From Amaranthus tricolor (taxonomy: Eukaryota; Streptophyta; Magnoliopsida; Caryophyllales; Amaranthaceae): DNA of 64,000 nt. The translations under genes and the position numbers were made by a program. The stretch covers positions 3,596,644-3,660,643 of the forward strand of contig NC_080050.1 of NCBI RefSeq assembly GCF_026212465.1, read 5' to 3'. This document shows, in pieces, positions 37,561-47,982 of the stretch (the stretch's first letter is position 1; each line of letters starts with the position of its first letter). The notes under the pieces are model-generated. The model saw only the letters and a list, made by a program, of their open reading frames with translations, searched no databases and was not told the DNA's origin.

Positions 37561-39083
37561 GTATTGTAAAAAATTAAAATTAAATTAATTAAACTACTCT
37601 TATGTAAATGATTTCACGTTAAGGCGGTCTTTTACAAGATTCGAGGAAAAATCAATAGAGATGTAATAAAGCAGTAATTAACACATGGAGAAAGTTTAGT
37701 TGAGAGTTGTATGAACTATTATGGCGCTTATATATACCAGAACTAGAATCGGATGTATTAAAATTGATTTATTAAAATTATTTAATTATTTTTTAAGGAA
37801 TTTAATTTAGCTATATAAGTACAAATATCACAAGATTGGATTAAACTGAATCTCGAAATCACTGTTATCTCTATCTTCGGATTAAATTAATACTGAATTA
37901 CTGATAGAATAGATTAAAAACAAGATAAAGAAAATATATAAATAAAATAAGGTTAAAAAAATATATTTGTGGATGAGTTAGAAGATTGAATATAAAACTA
38001 AAATATAAATAAAAAATAAAAAATAAAAAATAAAAACTATTAGGAAAACTCATACAAATGGACCAAAAATTTACTAACAGGAACAATAAAGACAAAAGAA
38101 CACAAAAAGTCAAGAATAGGTCTTCAATCGGTAAGAGTAAATACCCTTTTATTTCTAAGATAAGATCTTGGTTACAATTCATACTTAACCCTAGCATATT
38201 TTCATTTTACCCAATAATAAAAAATAACACAAAAAAGTAGAAGCATTTAATACAAACAAGTTTATTCACTAAGGGGTTAGAGAATGATTTTTTGACTTTT
38301 GGCTTTTAGCCATTTTGTTGGTTAAACAAAAAATTGGTAAATGACTATGAAGTCAAAATAAGAAAATTAATCATACCAATGTTTTGTTTTTTGGGTTTTA
38401 TTTTTGTTGATTTTTGGCTTTTAGTTTTTCACTTTTTTGGTTGGTCAAGTAATTAAATAGTCAAGAGATTATTTTTATCAAACATCTCTATAACATTATT
38501 TTAAAAAATTCCTTTAAGAATTAAGATCCGACTTAAACATTTAGGTCTAAACGGATATCTTATCATCCAATACTTACATCCTATCAAACAAGTCAACAAC
38601 TTGAGTTAACAGTCATTTGTCAAACGATCCTAAATATAAAGATTAACTCTTAGTTCTCAATACTTGTTTAAGCTAGTAAAACAATTAGCCCATATTCGAT
38701 TTTAGGTGTGGGATATTCTTTCAAAAACTTTTTAAATAATACTTTTTCGGTCCTTCTAAAAAATTAATGATTTAAATATTTGAAAGTTTTATAAGTTAAT
38801 TGATGTCTTTTCTCATGAGAGTAATATTCAAAAATAAGTCAATAAAAATATAAAAAACGAGTCCAAAAATATAAGAATTAAGTCAAAAGTAACTCCAAAT
38901 TCCAAAGCCTCACACGAAAAATTCAATTTATTATACGAAGAGTCGTAAAAGAAGAAAAATAATAAAAATCAAACATAAAATCTTATTTAGAAAGTGGTAA
39001 TTGATCTTCAATAAAGATCAAGCACTTGGTCTCATCCTCAAATAATAATTCTTGGTTTCATTTGTTCCTAAACTATAGTAAAT
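37561..39083. other. Intergenic, with one possible MITE relic
   Basis: No gene seen. About 38270-38632 looks like a MITE relic (GACTTTTGGCTTTTAGCC at the left, GTCATTTGTCAAACGATCC at the right) related to 2510-2893. The segment ends with the TAAAT duplication (39079-39083) of the next Copia element. Confidence 0.45.
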
Positions 39084-39308
39084 TATTAGGGTGATACTTA
39101 GTTGATAGCCAGCTCACCTCTACTAATATAGAATATTTTGTTTTAGTAATCCTGGATAGCTTGTATATATATACCTCTTTTGTTTTAGTTTAAGGGCATA
39201 ATTTTTGATTGAGAAATAAAAGCTTCTTCTTCTTCTTAACCTTCTTGATATACTCATCTACAAATCAAGATTATCTTGATTTCTTATCTGCAAGTTTGCA
39301 GTTACTCA
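39084..39308 (+). repeat. 5' LTR of the second Copia element
   Basis: 225 bp, TATTAGGGTGATACTTAG to GCAGTTACTCA. The start is set by the TAAAT duplication and by the purine tract boundary at the 3' LTR. Confidence 0.9.
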
Positions 39309-39388
39309 TGGTATCAGAGCAAGATTTCGCTCCTACTGCTTCCGTCTAATCTTCTTTCTTCATCCTTTGATTTCTTCTTTTTCTTAAA

Positions 39389-42300
39389 ATGGCTGATTCA
39401 GAAACGCCATTTTCTAAACAAGCAGAAACACCTTTGACAATCAATGATGAAATTTCGTTAACAAATAATCCTGAAATTCCAGTTCAAAGCAATATGAATT
39501 TCAATTTTAATGATCCTTATTTTCTTTCTTCTTCTGACATTTCACAACATTCTATTGTCGCTCTTCTTTTTTCGGGTTCTAACTATGTAAACTGGAGTAG
39601 ATCTGTGAAGATGGCTTTATATGCAAGAAATAAATTGAGTTTTATTGATGGAACTCTTCTCAAACCATCTGTTTCTTCCTCTGATTTCAAGAAATGGATC
39701 CGGAATGATTACATTGTAAGATCTTGGATCATCAATTCCATGGAGAGAGGTATTGCAGAAACCTTCATGTTTGTTGATTCAGCTTATCAATTGTGGAAGG
39801 AAGTTAAAGATAGATATGGTCAAAGCAATGTGCCTCAATTGTTTGATCTACATAGATCTCTTTTTCTTATTGAACAGAAAGATTCTTCCATTACTGAATA
39901 TTATGCTAAAAAAAAGAATATGGGATGAAATTCATGACCTAGAAGGCTTTCCTGATTGTTCTTGTGGTATTCTTGCTAATTGTTCTTGTGGAATTTTTAA
40001 AAAAATCTTAGATGCTGACAATAGAATGAAGTTAATTCAATTTCTTTCCGGTATCAACCCAGCTTATGATCAAGTTAAGACAAACATTCTTAGTACTGAT
40101 CCTTTACCTAACATTAATAAAGTATATCACATTTTACAATCTGTTGAGAGACAACATCAGAATAACCTTTATACAAGTCATTCCAATGAAATTAGTGCTT
40201 TTGCTGCTCATCAATTCAAACCTGATAATTCTGCTGGTATGAGGAAGGATTCCGAGAAAACTAAGTTTGAAAGAGTATGTGAGCATTGTAAAGGCAAAGG
40301 TCACACGATTGATCAATGTTTCAAGCTTATAGGCTATCCTGAGTGGTATGCAAACAAGAAATTTAAATCCGTTTCTAGAACGGCTGCAAATGTTCAAGTT
40401 GATAATTCTGCCATTCTTGGGTCTGTTCCTTGTTCTGGTTCCTCTGGAAAGATGTCTTCTCCTGTTATTGATCCTCAAATGCTATCTGTTGTATGCAAGG
40501 AAGTTATTAAATGCATGAATCAATCTTCTATATCTACTGATCCTCTTACTTCTTCCTATACAAATGTGAACTCTGCAGGTATTTTTTTTGTTTCTCATGT
40601 TGCTTCTAATTTTCCAAACATTCCTGCCAATTCTTGGATTATAGACACTGGTGCTTCTGAACATATGTGTTCTAATTCTAAATTTTTTTTTTCCTTCCAC
40701 CCTCTGCATTCTCCTATTCTTGTTGGATTACCTGATGGTTCAACAAACACTGTCACTCATTCTGGATCTATAAAACTTAATTCTGATATCACTCTTAACA
40801 GCGTTTTATTTGTTCCTTCTTTTAAATATAATCTTTTATCTGTTGGACAATTGCTTGACAATAACAATCTTCTTGCTAAATTTACTAATCATTCTTGTAT
40901 ATTTCAGGACCTTACAACTAATGAGGTCAAAGCCACTGCTATGAGAACATCAGGCTTATATCTTTTGTGTTCTTCAGCTTCTTCATATCATGTTTCCCCC
41001 AATAATCTTGTTGTAAATACAGCATGTTCTTCTTCTAGTCTTGATTTACTTCATGCAAGATTAGGCCATGTTTCTTTTTCTACTATAAAACATATTCCTC
41101 ATGTAATAATCAATAATAATAAATAGAATTTTCATTGTGAATCTTGTATTTTAGGCAAACATCATAAGTTTCCTTTTCCTGTTTCATCCTCTCATGCTAC
41201 TGCACCTTTTGCACTTATTCATATTGATCTTTGGGGTCCATACAGATCACCCTCCTTATCAGGAGCCACATATTTTCTTACTATTCTTGATGATTTCTCT
41301 AGAACTACTTGGACACATTTACTTCACAGTAAACACCAAGTTTTTCATATAATATCTAATTTTCTTTCCTATGTCTCAAATCAATTTAACACCACTGTTA
41401 AAATTATACGAAGTGATAATGGCACTGAAATTTTCCAACAATCTTGCTGTTCTCTTTTTGCCTCAAAAGGTATTATACATCAAAGGAGCCTTCCTGGTTT
41501 ACCTCAACAAAATGGCAGAGTTAAGAGGAAACACAGGCACCTTTTAGATATTGCCAGAACACTACGATTTCATGCTGGTTTACCTATTAAATTTTGGGGT
41601 GATTGTTTATTAACTGCCACATATCTCATAAATCTCATGCCCACCCCTGTCTTGGATTGGAAAACTCCATATGAATTACTCATGAACAAGCCTGTCACTT
41701 TTGATCATCTCAAAGTTTTTGGTTCTTTATGTTATCCTGCTCACAAAACTAATGACAAATTTGCTCCTAGAGCTAAACGATGCATATTTCTAGGTTATCC
41801 TTATGCTCAGAAGGGATACAAATTGTATGATTTGGATCAACACAAAATTCTTCTTAGCAGAGATGTTATTTTCAAAGAAAACATTTTCCCTTATAAACAA
41901 CAAGATTCATCTAATTTTACTTCTCAGCAAACTGAGCCCATTTTTCTTTCATCAGATACTTCTGATGATATTTCCAATTTTCAACAAATTCCTTCCATTA
42001 ATCCTCTTTTAACTCCTTCTTTCAGTTCTCCTCAAACCACTAGTCCTTCTTCTACTTTTGGTTCTGATCAGCACAATAACTTCATTGCTTCCCCTAATTC
42101 TTCTCCTCTCCTTCCTAACCCAAGAAGATCTTCCAGAATCCCAAATTTTCCTTCTAAATATCAAGATTTTATTACCAATATTCCTAACATCAAACCTTTA
42201 ACTACTCCACAAGATATCTCTTCTCCCTCTTCCTTATCCTTTAATGTTCATACTGAACCTTCTCTTCAACATATGTCCTCTGCAGACTTAGATAGTCTTT

Positions 42301-43863
42301 CTTTCATGCTATCTGTTTATGAACCCACTTCTTATAATAAAGCTAAAAATGACCCTAGATGGATCAATTCCATGAACAAAGAACTTGAAGCTTTGGAAAA
42401 CAATCATACTTGGGACTTAACTACTTTACCTCCTGATAAGACTCCTATTGGTTGCAAATGGGTTTACAAAATTAAATTTCAACCTAATGGAACTGTTGAA
42501 AGATGCAAGGCTAGGTTAGTGGCCAGGGGTCATAAACAGGTAAAAGGAAAAGACTATAGATACACTTTTAGTCCTGTTGCAAGGTTTACCACTGTAAGAA
42601 CTATTATTGCCCTAGCTGCTGCTAAAACTGGAGTATTCAACAGATTGATATCAACAATGCTTTTTTACATGGCTACATATCAGAAGACATATATATATGA
42701 ATCCTCCCCAAGGGTATTCCAAAGCTCTTCCTGGTCAGGTATGTAAACTGAAAAGATCTTTATATGGCCTTAAACAGGCTTCCAGACAATGGAATATTGA
42801 ACTTAAAAAGTTCCTGCTTCATTCTTTGGGTTTTATTCAATCCAAGCAAGATTTTTCAATGTTTACTAAAAAAGATGGAATTGATTTTACTGTTATTGTT
42901 GCTTATGTTGATGATCTTTTGATTTCTGCTTCAAATAAATTTATCATTTCTCATATTAAATCTCAACTTCACCAAGCCTTCACTATCAAGGACTTGGGTG
43001 ATTTGAAGTTTTTCCTTGGCATTGAAATTCATAGAACTTCAGAAGGGATTCTATTGAATCAAAGAAAATACATTCTTGATTTGCTTCAGGACAAAAAAAT
43101 AAAAAATTGCAAAATTTCTCCTTTTCCATTACCCAAAGGTCTCAAACTCAGTACTTTGACTGGTGATTTATTGGCTAATCCTGAGATATACAGAAGACTC
43201 ATTGGGAAACTCCTATATTTGTTCATGACTAGGCCAGATATTTCTTATTCTGTCCAGCAACTTAGTCAATTCTTGAGTGCTCCCAAGGCTCCTCATTTTG
43301 CAGCTGCTTTACATGTCTTGAAATATCTTAAGGGTTTTCTCAATACAGGGTTATTTTACAGTTCTAAAATTGAATTTCAACTACAAGCTTATAGTGATGC
43401 TGATTGCGGAACTTGTGCTTACTCTGGCAAATCTCTCACAGGCTATTGTGTTTTCCTTGGACAATCCCTTATCTCCTGGAAGACTAAGAAGCAAAAAGTC
43501 ACTTCTAAAAGTTCTACAGAAGCTGAATATAGATCTATGAGTCAGACAACCAGTGAATTAGTATGGTTGGAAGGTTTATTACAAGATCTGGATATTTTTG
43601 TTCCAAGACTTATATTTCTTTTCTGTGATAACAAATCAGCCCAATACATTGTAGAGAATGAAGTTTTCTTGGAAAGAACTAAGCATCTCAAACTCAATTG
43701 TCACTACATCAAGGATCATGTTGTATCTGACTTTATATCTCTATCTCATGTCAATTCCACTCTTCAACTGGCCGATTTGATGACTAAACCATTAGGGGCT
43801 GCTCAGCATAATTTTCTTTGTTCCAAGATTGGACTTCTTCACTATCCCTCATATCCATCTTGA
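39389..43863 (+). pseudogene. gag-pol of the second Copia element, three lesions
   Basis: Gag begins at 39389 (MADSETPF). Lesion 1 is an indel in an A-run at about 39908-39916, after which the frame continues to 41126. A CCHC knuckle (CEHCKGKGHTIDQC) lies near 40280 and the protease WIIDTGASEHM near 40640. Lesion 2 is a TAG stop at 41124-41126 in the pre-integrase segment; integrase continues in the same frame with IHIDLWGP and RSDNGTE. Lesion 3 is a one-base loss near 42625-42632 at the start of the RT core. The final frame (to 43863) carries intact YVDD (42904-42915) and RNase H with the DADC, SSTEAEY and DNKSA blocks. Apart from these three sites the frame is open, so decay is slight. Confidence 0.92.
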
Positions 43864-43870
43864 AGGGGGG

Positions 43871-44092
43871 TATTAGGGTGATACTTAGTTGATAGCCAGC
43901 TCAATTCTACTAATATAGAATATTTTGTTTTAGTAATCCTGGATAGCTTGTATATATATACCTCTTTTGTTTTAGTTTAAGGGCATAATTTTTGATTGAG
44001 AAATAAAAGCTTGTTCTTCTTCTTAACCTTCTTGATACTCATCTACAAATCAAGATTATCTTGATTTCTTATCTGCAAGTTTGCAGTTTCTA
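43871..44092 (+). repeat. 3' LTR of the second Copia element
   Basis: 222 bp, TATTAGGGTGATACTTAG to GCAGTTTCTA, followed by TAAAT. Confidence 0.9.
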
Positions 44093-44097
44093 TAAAT

Positions 44098-45108
44098 GCT
44101 TATCCATATAAGAATCACAAAAACTTAAATGAATACCTATCGGCTATCGTGCGTTGATGTGTAATCATTTGTTTATATTATTCAATCATTCCATGAATTA
44201 TTTGTTATTATTATCTTTTTTGATGATATGAATTATTTGTTACTCTATATTACATATCACCTCCGTTCTACACAATAATTTGATATTATTTATTATTTAA
44301 ATTTATTTTATATATTATAGTTAATGTGTATAAAAAAATATAATTAAATGAAATTTTGTTTAAATCGTATAATTGTGTATCCTTACAATAATATATTTCT
44401 ATGATTTTTAGTTATGCAAAACAATCAAGATTTAAATGATCAAAATAAAGTGAAAATATGAGCTTCACTAAGTAAATAATTGTGGTTTACATTAATTGTA
44501 TATCATTGGTATGTGACACTATACTATAGGTCCATCATTTTTATATTTTTGTTTTTCTTATTTTATTTTGTTTATTTTATTTGTTTTATTTTTATTTTTT
44601 TTTATTGTTATTTACAAATAACCGTGATTGACTAAAATTTTCTAGTGAAAATATAGCAAATACTAATAATACTCCATCCTATTCACCACATGCGTCTAAA
44701 TTTTCATTAATTTTTAGGTAGTCAATTGAAACCACATGCGTAAGAGAGAGAATCCAATTTATGGTGGGTTTAACACAAGTGTAGAAGAGAGAATTTAATT
44801 TATAGTCATATGTGACCACATGTATAGGAGAGAGAGAGTGTTCAATTATGGTAAAAAAAAAGTGCCTAAAATAAAAGTGAGACATTTAAAATGAGTTGAC
44901 TTCAAATGAAAATAAGACACATGTGTTAAATAGAAGAGTGTCTTATACATGCCACATTTAATTTTATTACGTAATTTAATGTGTTGTTTTTATCGTTGCT
45001 CTCAATACAAATTCTTCAACTGGGTCAGAATCCAAAAATACTTACCCTCCTGCTAACTTAATACCTGGTTTTCTAACATAGTTGACTATAACAAGGCTCC
45101 AAATTCTC
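44098..45108. other. Upstream region of the dirigent gene
   Basis: No coding sequence seen. From about 44665 to 44950 lies a MITE-like stretch: ACTCCATCCTATTCACCACA at one end, and internally two related segments with ACCACATGCGTAAGAGAGAG and ACCACATGTATAGGAGAGAG. Confidence 0.45.
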
Positions 45109-45116
45109 TATTTATA
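45109..45116 (+). promoter_or_regulatory. Probable TATA box of the dirigent gene
   Basis: TATTTATA lies 45 bp before the ATG at 45154. It implies a short 5' leader of about 10-15 nt. It also argues against any start upstream of 45109, although the frame is open from 45082. Confidence 0.5.
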
Positions 45117-45153
45117 CATAGCTTCAAACCCATACAAAACACATTACAATACA

Positions 45154-45684
45154 ATGGCCTTCTCTTCCATCTATCTACTTACAATCATATCTCTATTCTT
45201 GTTCCCTACCATGTCTATCTCTACCTCCCTCAAATCCATGCATTTTACATTCTACCAACATGATATTGTTAATAAGACCGATTTCATGATTATTAAGGGT
45301 ATAACTGGTGCTGATCTCAGTTTAACAGCAAGCCCATTTGGGAGTATTTTTATACTTCATGACCCACTAACTATAAGCCCAGATCCTTCATCTGACTTAA
45401 TTGGGCATGCTGAGGGTGCAACAATTACATCAAGCTTTGATGGTCTTGATAATTTGTCTATTGGAAAGTTTACTCTTAACTTTAGGGCCCACAAAGGTTC
45501 TTTTTCTGTTCTTGGAAGTGTTAATAATCTTAAGCCTTCTGATATTCCTGTGGTGGGTGGTACTGGAGATTTCATGTTTGTTCAAGGGTTTTTGAGATCA
45601 TCACTTGTTGATATTAAGGGTTTATATTTTGTTTATAAGGTGGAAGCCAATTTATATTGGCCTCCTTTTGCTACCACGCTATGA
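45154..45684 (+). CDS. Dirigent-like protein, intronless (176 aa)
   Basis: The first 23-25 residues form a secretory signal peptide (MAFSSIYLLTIISLFLF...), so the product is probably apoplastic. The rest is one dirigent domain: FYQHDIVN (33-40), FGSIFILHDPLT, SDLIGHAEG, a beta-rich centre, PVVGGTGDFMF, and a C-terminal YFVYKVEANLYW. Length and the single exon are usual for the family. Dirigent proteins steer stereoselective coupling of phenoxy radicals to lignans or related products. The HD pair is kept, but the usual FR.ARG block after GGTG reads FMFVQG here. Assignment to a lignan-forming class is therefore doubtful, and the substrate is unknown. The start at 45154 is chosen because it gives the signal peptide and lies just 3' of a TATA-like box. 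Confidence 0.92.
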   Translation: MAFSSIYLLTIISLFLFPTMSISTSLKSMHFTFYQHDIVNKTDFMIIKGITGADLSLTASPFGSIFILHDPLTISPDPSSDLIGHAEGATITSSFDGLDNLSIGKFTLNFRAHKGSFSVLGSVNNLKPSDIPVVGGTGDFMFVQGFLRSSLVDIKGLYFVYKVEANLYWPPFATTL

Positions 45685-45707
45685 TATATAATCAAGTTTA
45701 AGTTATT

Positions 45708-45955
45708 GGGGTGTTTGACAAAAGGCTGATAGCTATTTTTAGTGGTTAATTTGACTAGCTGATTATGTTAATTGGTTTGACCAACTTGCTGCTACGAGTA
45801 GCTTGTTTAAAAACAACTTATTCATAATAATAAACTGTTTCAACTAACTAATTTACCATACACTAGTATTTGCTGAGTTGACCACTCAGCCCTTTATTTA
45901 TATCAAAATAATAAGTTAAAATAATTGTTCAATAAGCTGTGTTGCCAAACATCCT
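45708..45955. mobile_element. hAT-like MITE, family also at 55006-55210
   Basis: Ends GGGGTGTTTGACAAAAG and (reverse complement of the right end) GAGGATGTTTGGCAACAC. The interior TAGCTTGTTTAAAAACAACT and TATCAAAATAATAAGTTA recurs at 55080-55190. It lies immediately 3' of the dirigent stop codon, so it may form part of the 3' UTR. Target duplication not resolved. Confidence 0.6.
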
Positions 45956-46229
45956 CAATATTGTTGGTTTGATGAGTGGTTATTGTCTCTCGTTGAAACA
46001 ACTTTCATAAAAAGAACTCATATGCTAATAACTTAGTAATTGAGTTATTTAACCTTTGTATGAAGTAACTTTATGAATGATTATGTGATGTTATGTTAAT
46101 CAAATTTTTTAATGTATAAAAGATATAATATAATAATATGGTAGAGTGGTTTGTTAAATATTTTTTATCTTGAAAGACCACTTTTTGTCTTATCGAAAAA
46201 GACACAATAATTTGATGAACAAAATAGAT

Positions 46230-46488
46230 ACTTCCTCCATTCTAAATTATTTGCACCTTTACAAGATAATGTATTATTTATTCATCACTCTTAATCTACG
46301 ATTAGTTTTTAACTTATAAGTTAAAGCATGATCAAGCTAAGACTTTATTTGTTTCATCTCAACACAAACATTATTAATATTAAAATTTATAGTATTTTAT
46401 TATACATAACTAAAGATATTAAGAATTGAATTAGTGTATTAGATTGCACAAAAAGACAAATAGTACAAATATTTAAGAAATAATTTTT
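46230..46488. mobile_element. Diverged Stowaway-like MITE related to 23969-24228
   Basis: Begins CTTCCTCCATTCTAAATTAT. Its right end, reverse complemented, reads TTCTTAAATATTTGTACT. Interior ATCTCAACACAAACATTATT and GAATTGAATTAGTGTATTAG match the TIC40-intron Stowaway interior. Confidence 0.5.
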
Positions 46489-47008
46489 ATACCTATCTTC
46501 ATACTCAGAATCGATCTAAAAGGGAAATTATGATAAATTAAACCGATATTTAAACATTTATTGTGAGTTACAAGAAACTTTGTATGAAATCGTTTAAGAC
46601 CGACATTTAAACTAACATATATATGAGAGTAATTGTCTAAAAAAAATATGAGTAGGTATGAAGTAGCGAGGATGGGTATTATTTTATGTTTGAAAGGATA
46701 ATAATATTTTGTTAGATAATAGCATATTTTAATAAAATATATATTTTATTATATTGAGTAAAAATAAAATGGAGGTAATTGCTTAACATAATACGGAGTA
46801 TCTTAACAAGTTAGTATTTTTAAAATCAGCATATAATAAGCATACAGCTGTGAATTGTGATATAACGATAATAAAACATATCTTTGAGAATTTGTCGCCG
46901 CATCAAGTGTAAGAGAATTTTTTTTCTTATAAACAAATCAACCTAGATATAAAATATTATTTTCTTATAAAAATAATTGTAATAGCTTGTATTAATTTAT
47001 TAGAAAGT

Positions 47009-47378
47009 GTCAAAAAATATATCTAATAAATTTTTTTTTTCAAAAAGTACCTAATAAAAAGTTTTGTCAAGTATAACGTTTGACTGGTCATAATCGAAAA
47101 TTCTTCTTCTTCATTTTCAATTTCTTTTCCAATTTAATTTCTTCACTGTCTTCTTTCTCTATTTTTTACTCAAAATCGAAGTTAAATTGGAAAAGAAATT
47201 GAAGATGAGAAAAAAGAATTTTCGATTTTAACCAGTCAACCGTTATATTTAACGGTCAACTGAAGGAAAAAGTCACTTGGTACTCTTTGAAAAAAAAAAT
47301 TTGTTAGGTATTTTTTGACAAATTTTTTTTTATTAGGTACTTTTTGAAAAAATAAATTTTTATTAGGTACTTTTTGAC
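47009..47378. mobile_element. Inverted-repeat element with reiterated ends
   Basis: The arms are reverse complements: TTGACTGGTCATAATCGAAA and TTTCTTTTCCAATTTAA on the left against TTAAATTGGAAAAGAAA and TTCGATTTTAACCAGTCAA on the right. The outer ends repeat GTCAAAAAGTACCTAATAAA two to three times. A small extra palindrome CCGTTATATTTAACGG sits in the right arm. Non-coding; superfamily unknown. Confidence 0.65.
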
Positions 47379-47982
47379 AATTTTCCTTTTAATTTATTGA
47401 AAATATTGTTAGACTTAAATTTGTGTAGCTCAAAAATATGTGTAAATAAGTTCAGTTTAATATCAATCAACAATTTTATAATTTTCAAAAGGTGAAGGAG
47501 GTCGGTGCCATATTGAGTAACTAGTATGAATGATTTGAAAATACTCATAAGTGATAAGAATAATAAATTAATAACACATTTTGTGAGACATATAACTTTT
47601 TTTATTTTACACTTCATACTGAATTTAAAATGTAAATACATTAAAAAATTAAATATATAATGGCTAAGTTTTCTAATTATAAAGAAAATTGTGTATTGCA
47701 TGAGTGCATATAGGATAATACTAATTATAACAATAAAATAATACTCTATTTGTTAACTTATTAATAAAAGTAATCATATTACAATAATTTTCCTACGGTA
47801 TCAATTGCTTAAGCACAACAAATAAGCTAAATTACTAATTAGAGATGCTTAAAAATTTACATTTATACAAATTATTATAATACAGGAGAATTGAATTAAA
47901 TATAAAAAAGTATTTTTAAAATTTATCATGAAAAGAAATAAATTTAATACACAAATGGTTGTTGTTTAAGATTTATAATGTT
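47379..47982. other. 3' flank of the P450 gene, nothing else recognised
   Basis: AT-rich; the part next to 47982 is probably the P450 3' untranslated region. Confidence 0.5.

Larger units (their letters stand above)
39084..44092 (+). mobile_element. Copia LTR retrotransposon, nearly complete but frame-broken
   Basis: LTRs at 39084-39308 and 43871-44092 differ by about three substitutions and a few small indels, indicating fairly recent insertion. Primer-binding site TGGTATCAGAGC starts at 39309. A purine tract GAAGGGGGG precedes the 3' LTR. The target duplication TAAAT is at 39079-39083 and 44093-44097. Domain order is Gag, zinc knuckle, protease, integrase, RT, RNase H (Copia). It is a different family from the element at 30704. 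Confidence 0.96.
45685..47008. other. Intergenic between dirigent and P450 genes, two MITE-like elements
   Basis: 45708-45955 and about 46230-46488 are annotated separately. The rest is AT-rich with no exon seen. Confidence 0.5.

Noticed and set aside
45082..45153. Upstream extension of the dirigent frame
   Set aside because: It would start at TTG and lies partly upstream of the probable TATA box; the ATG at 45154 gives a proper signal peptide.
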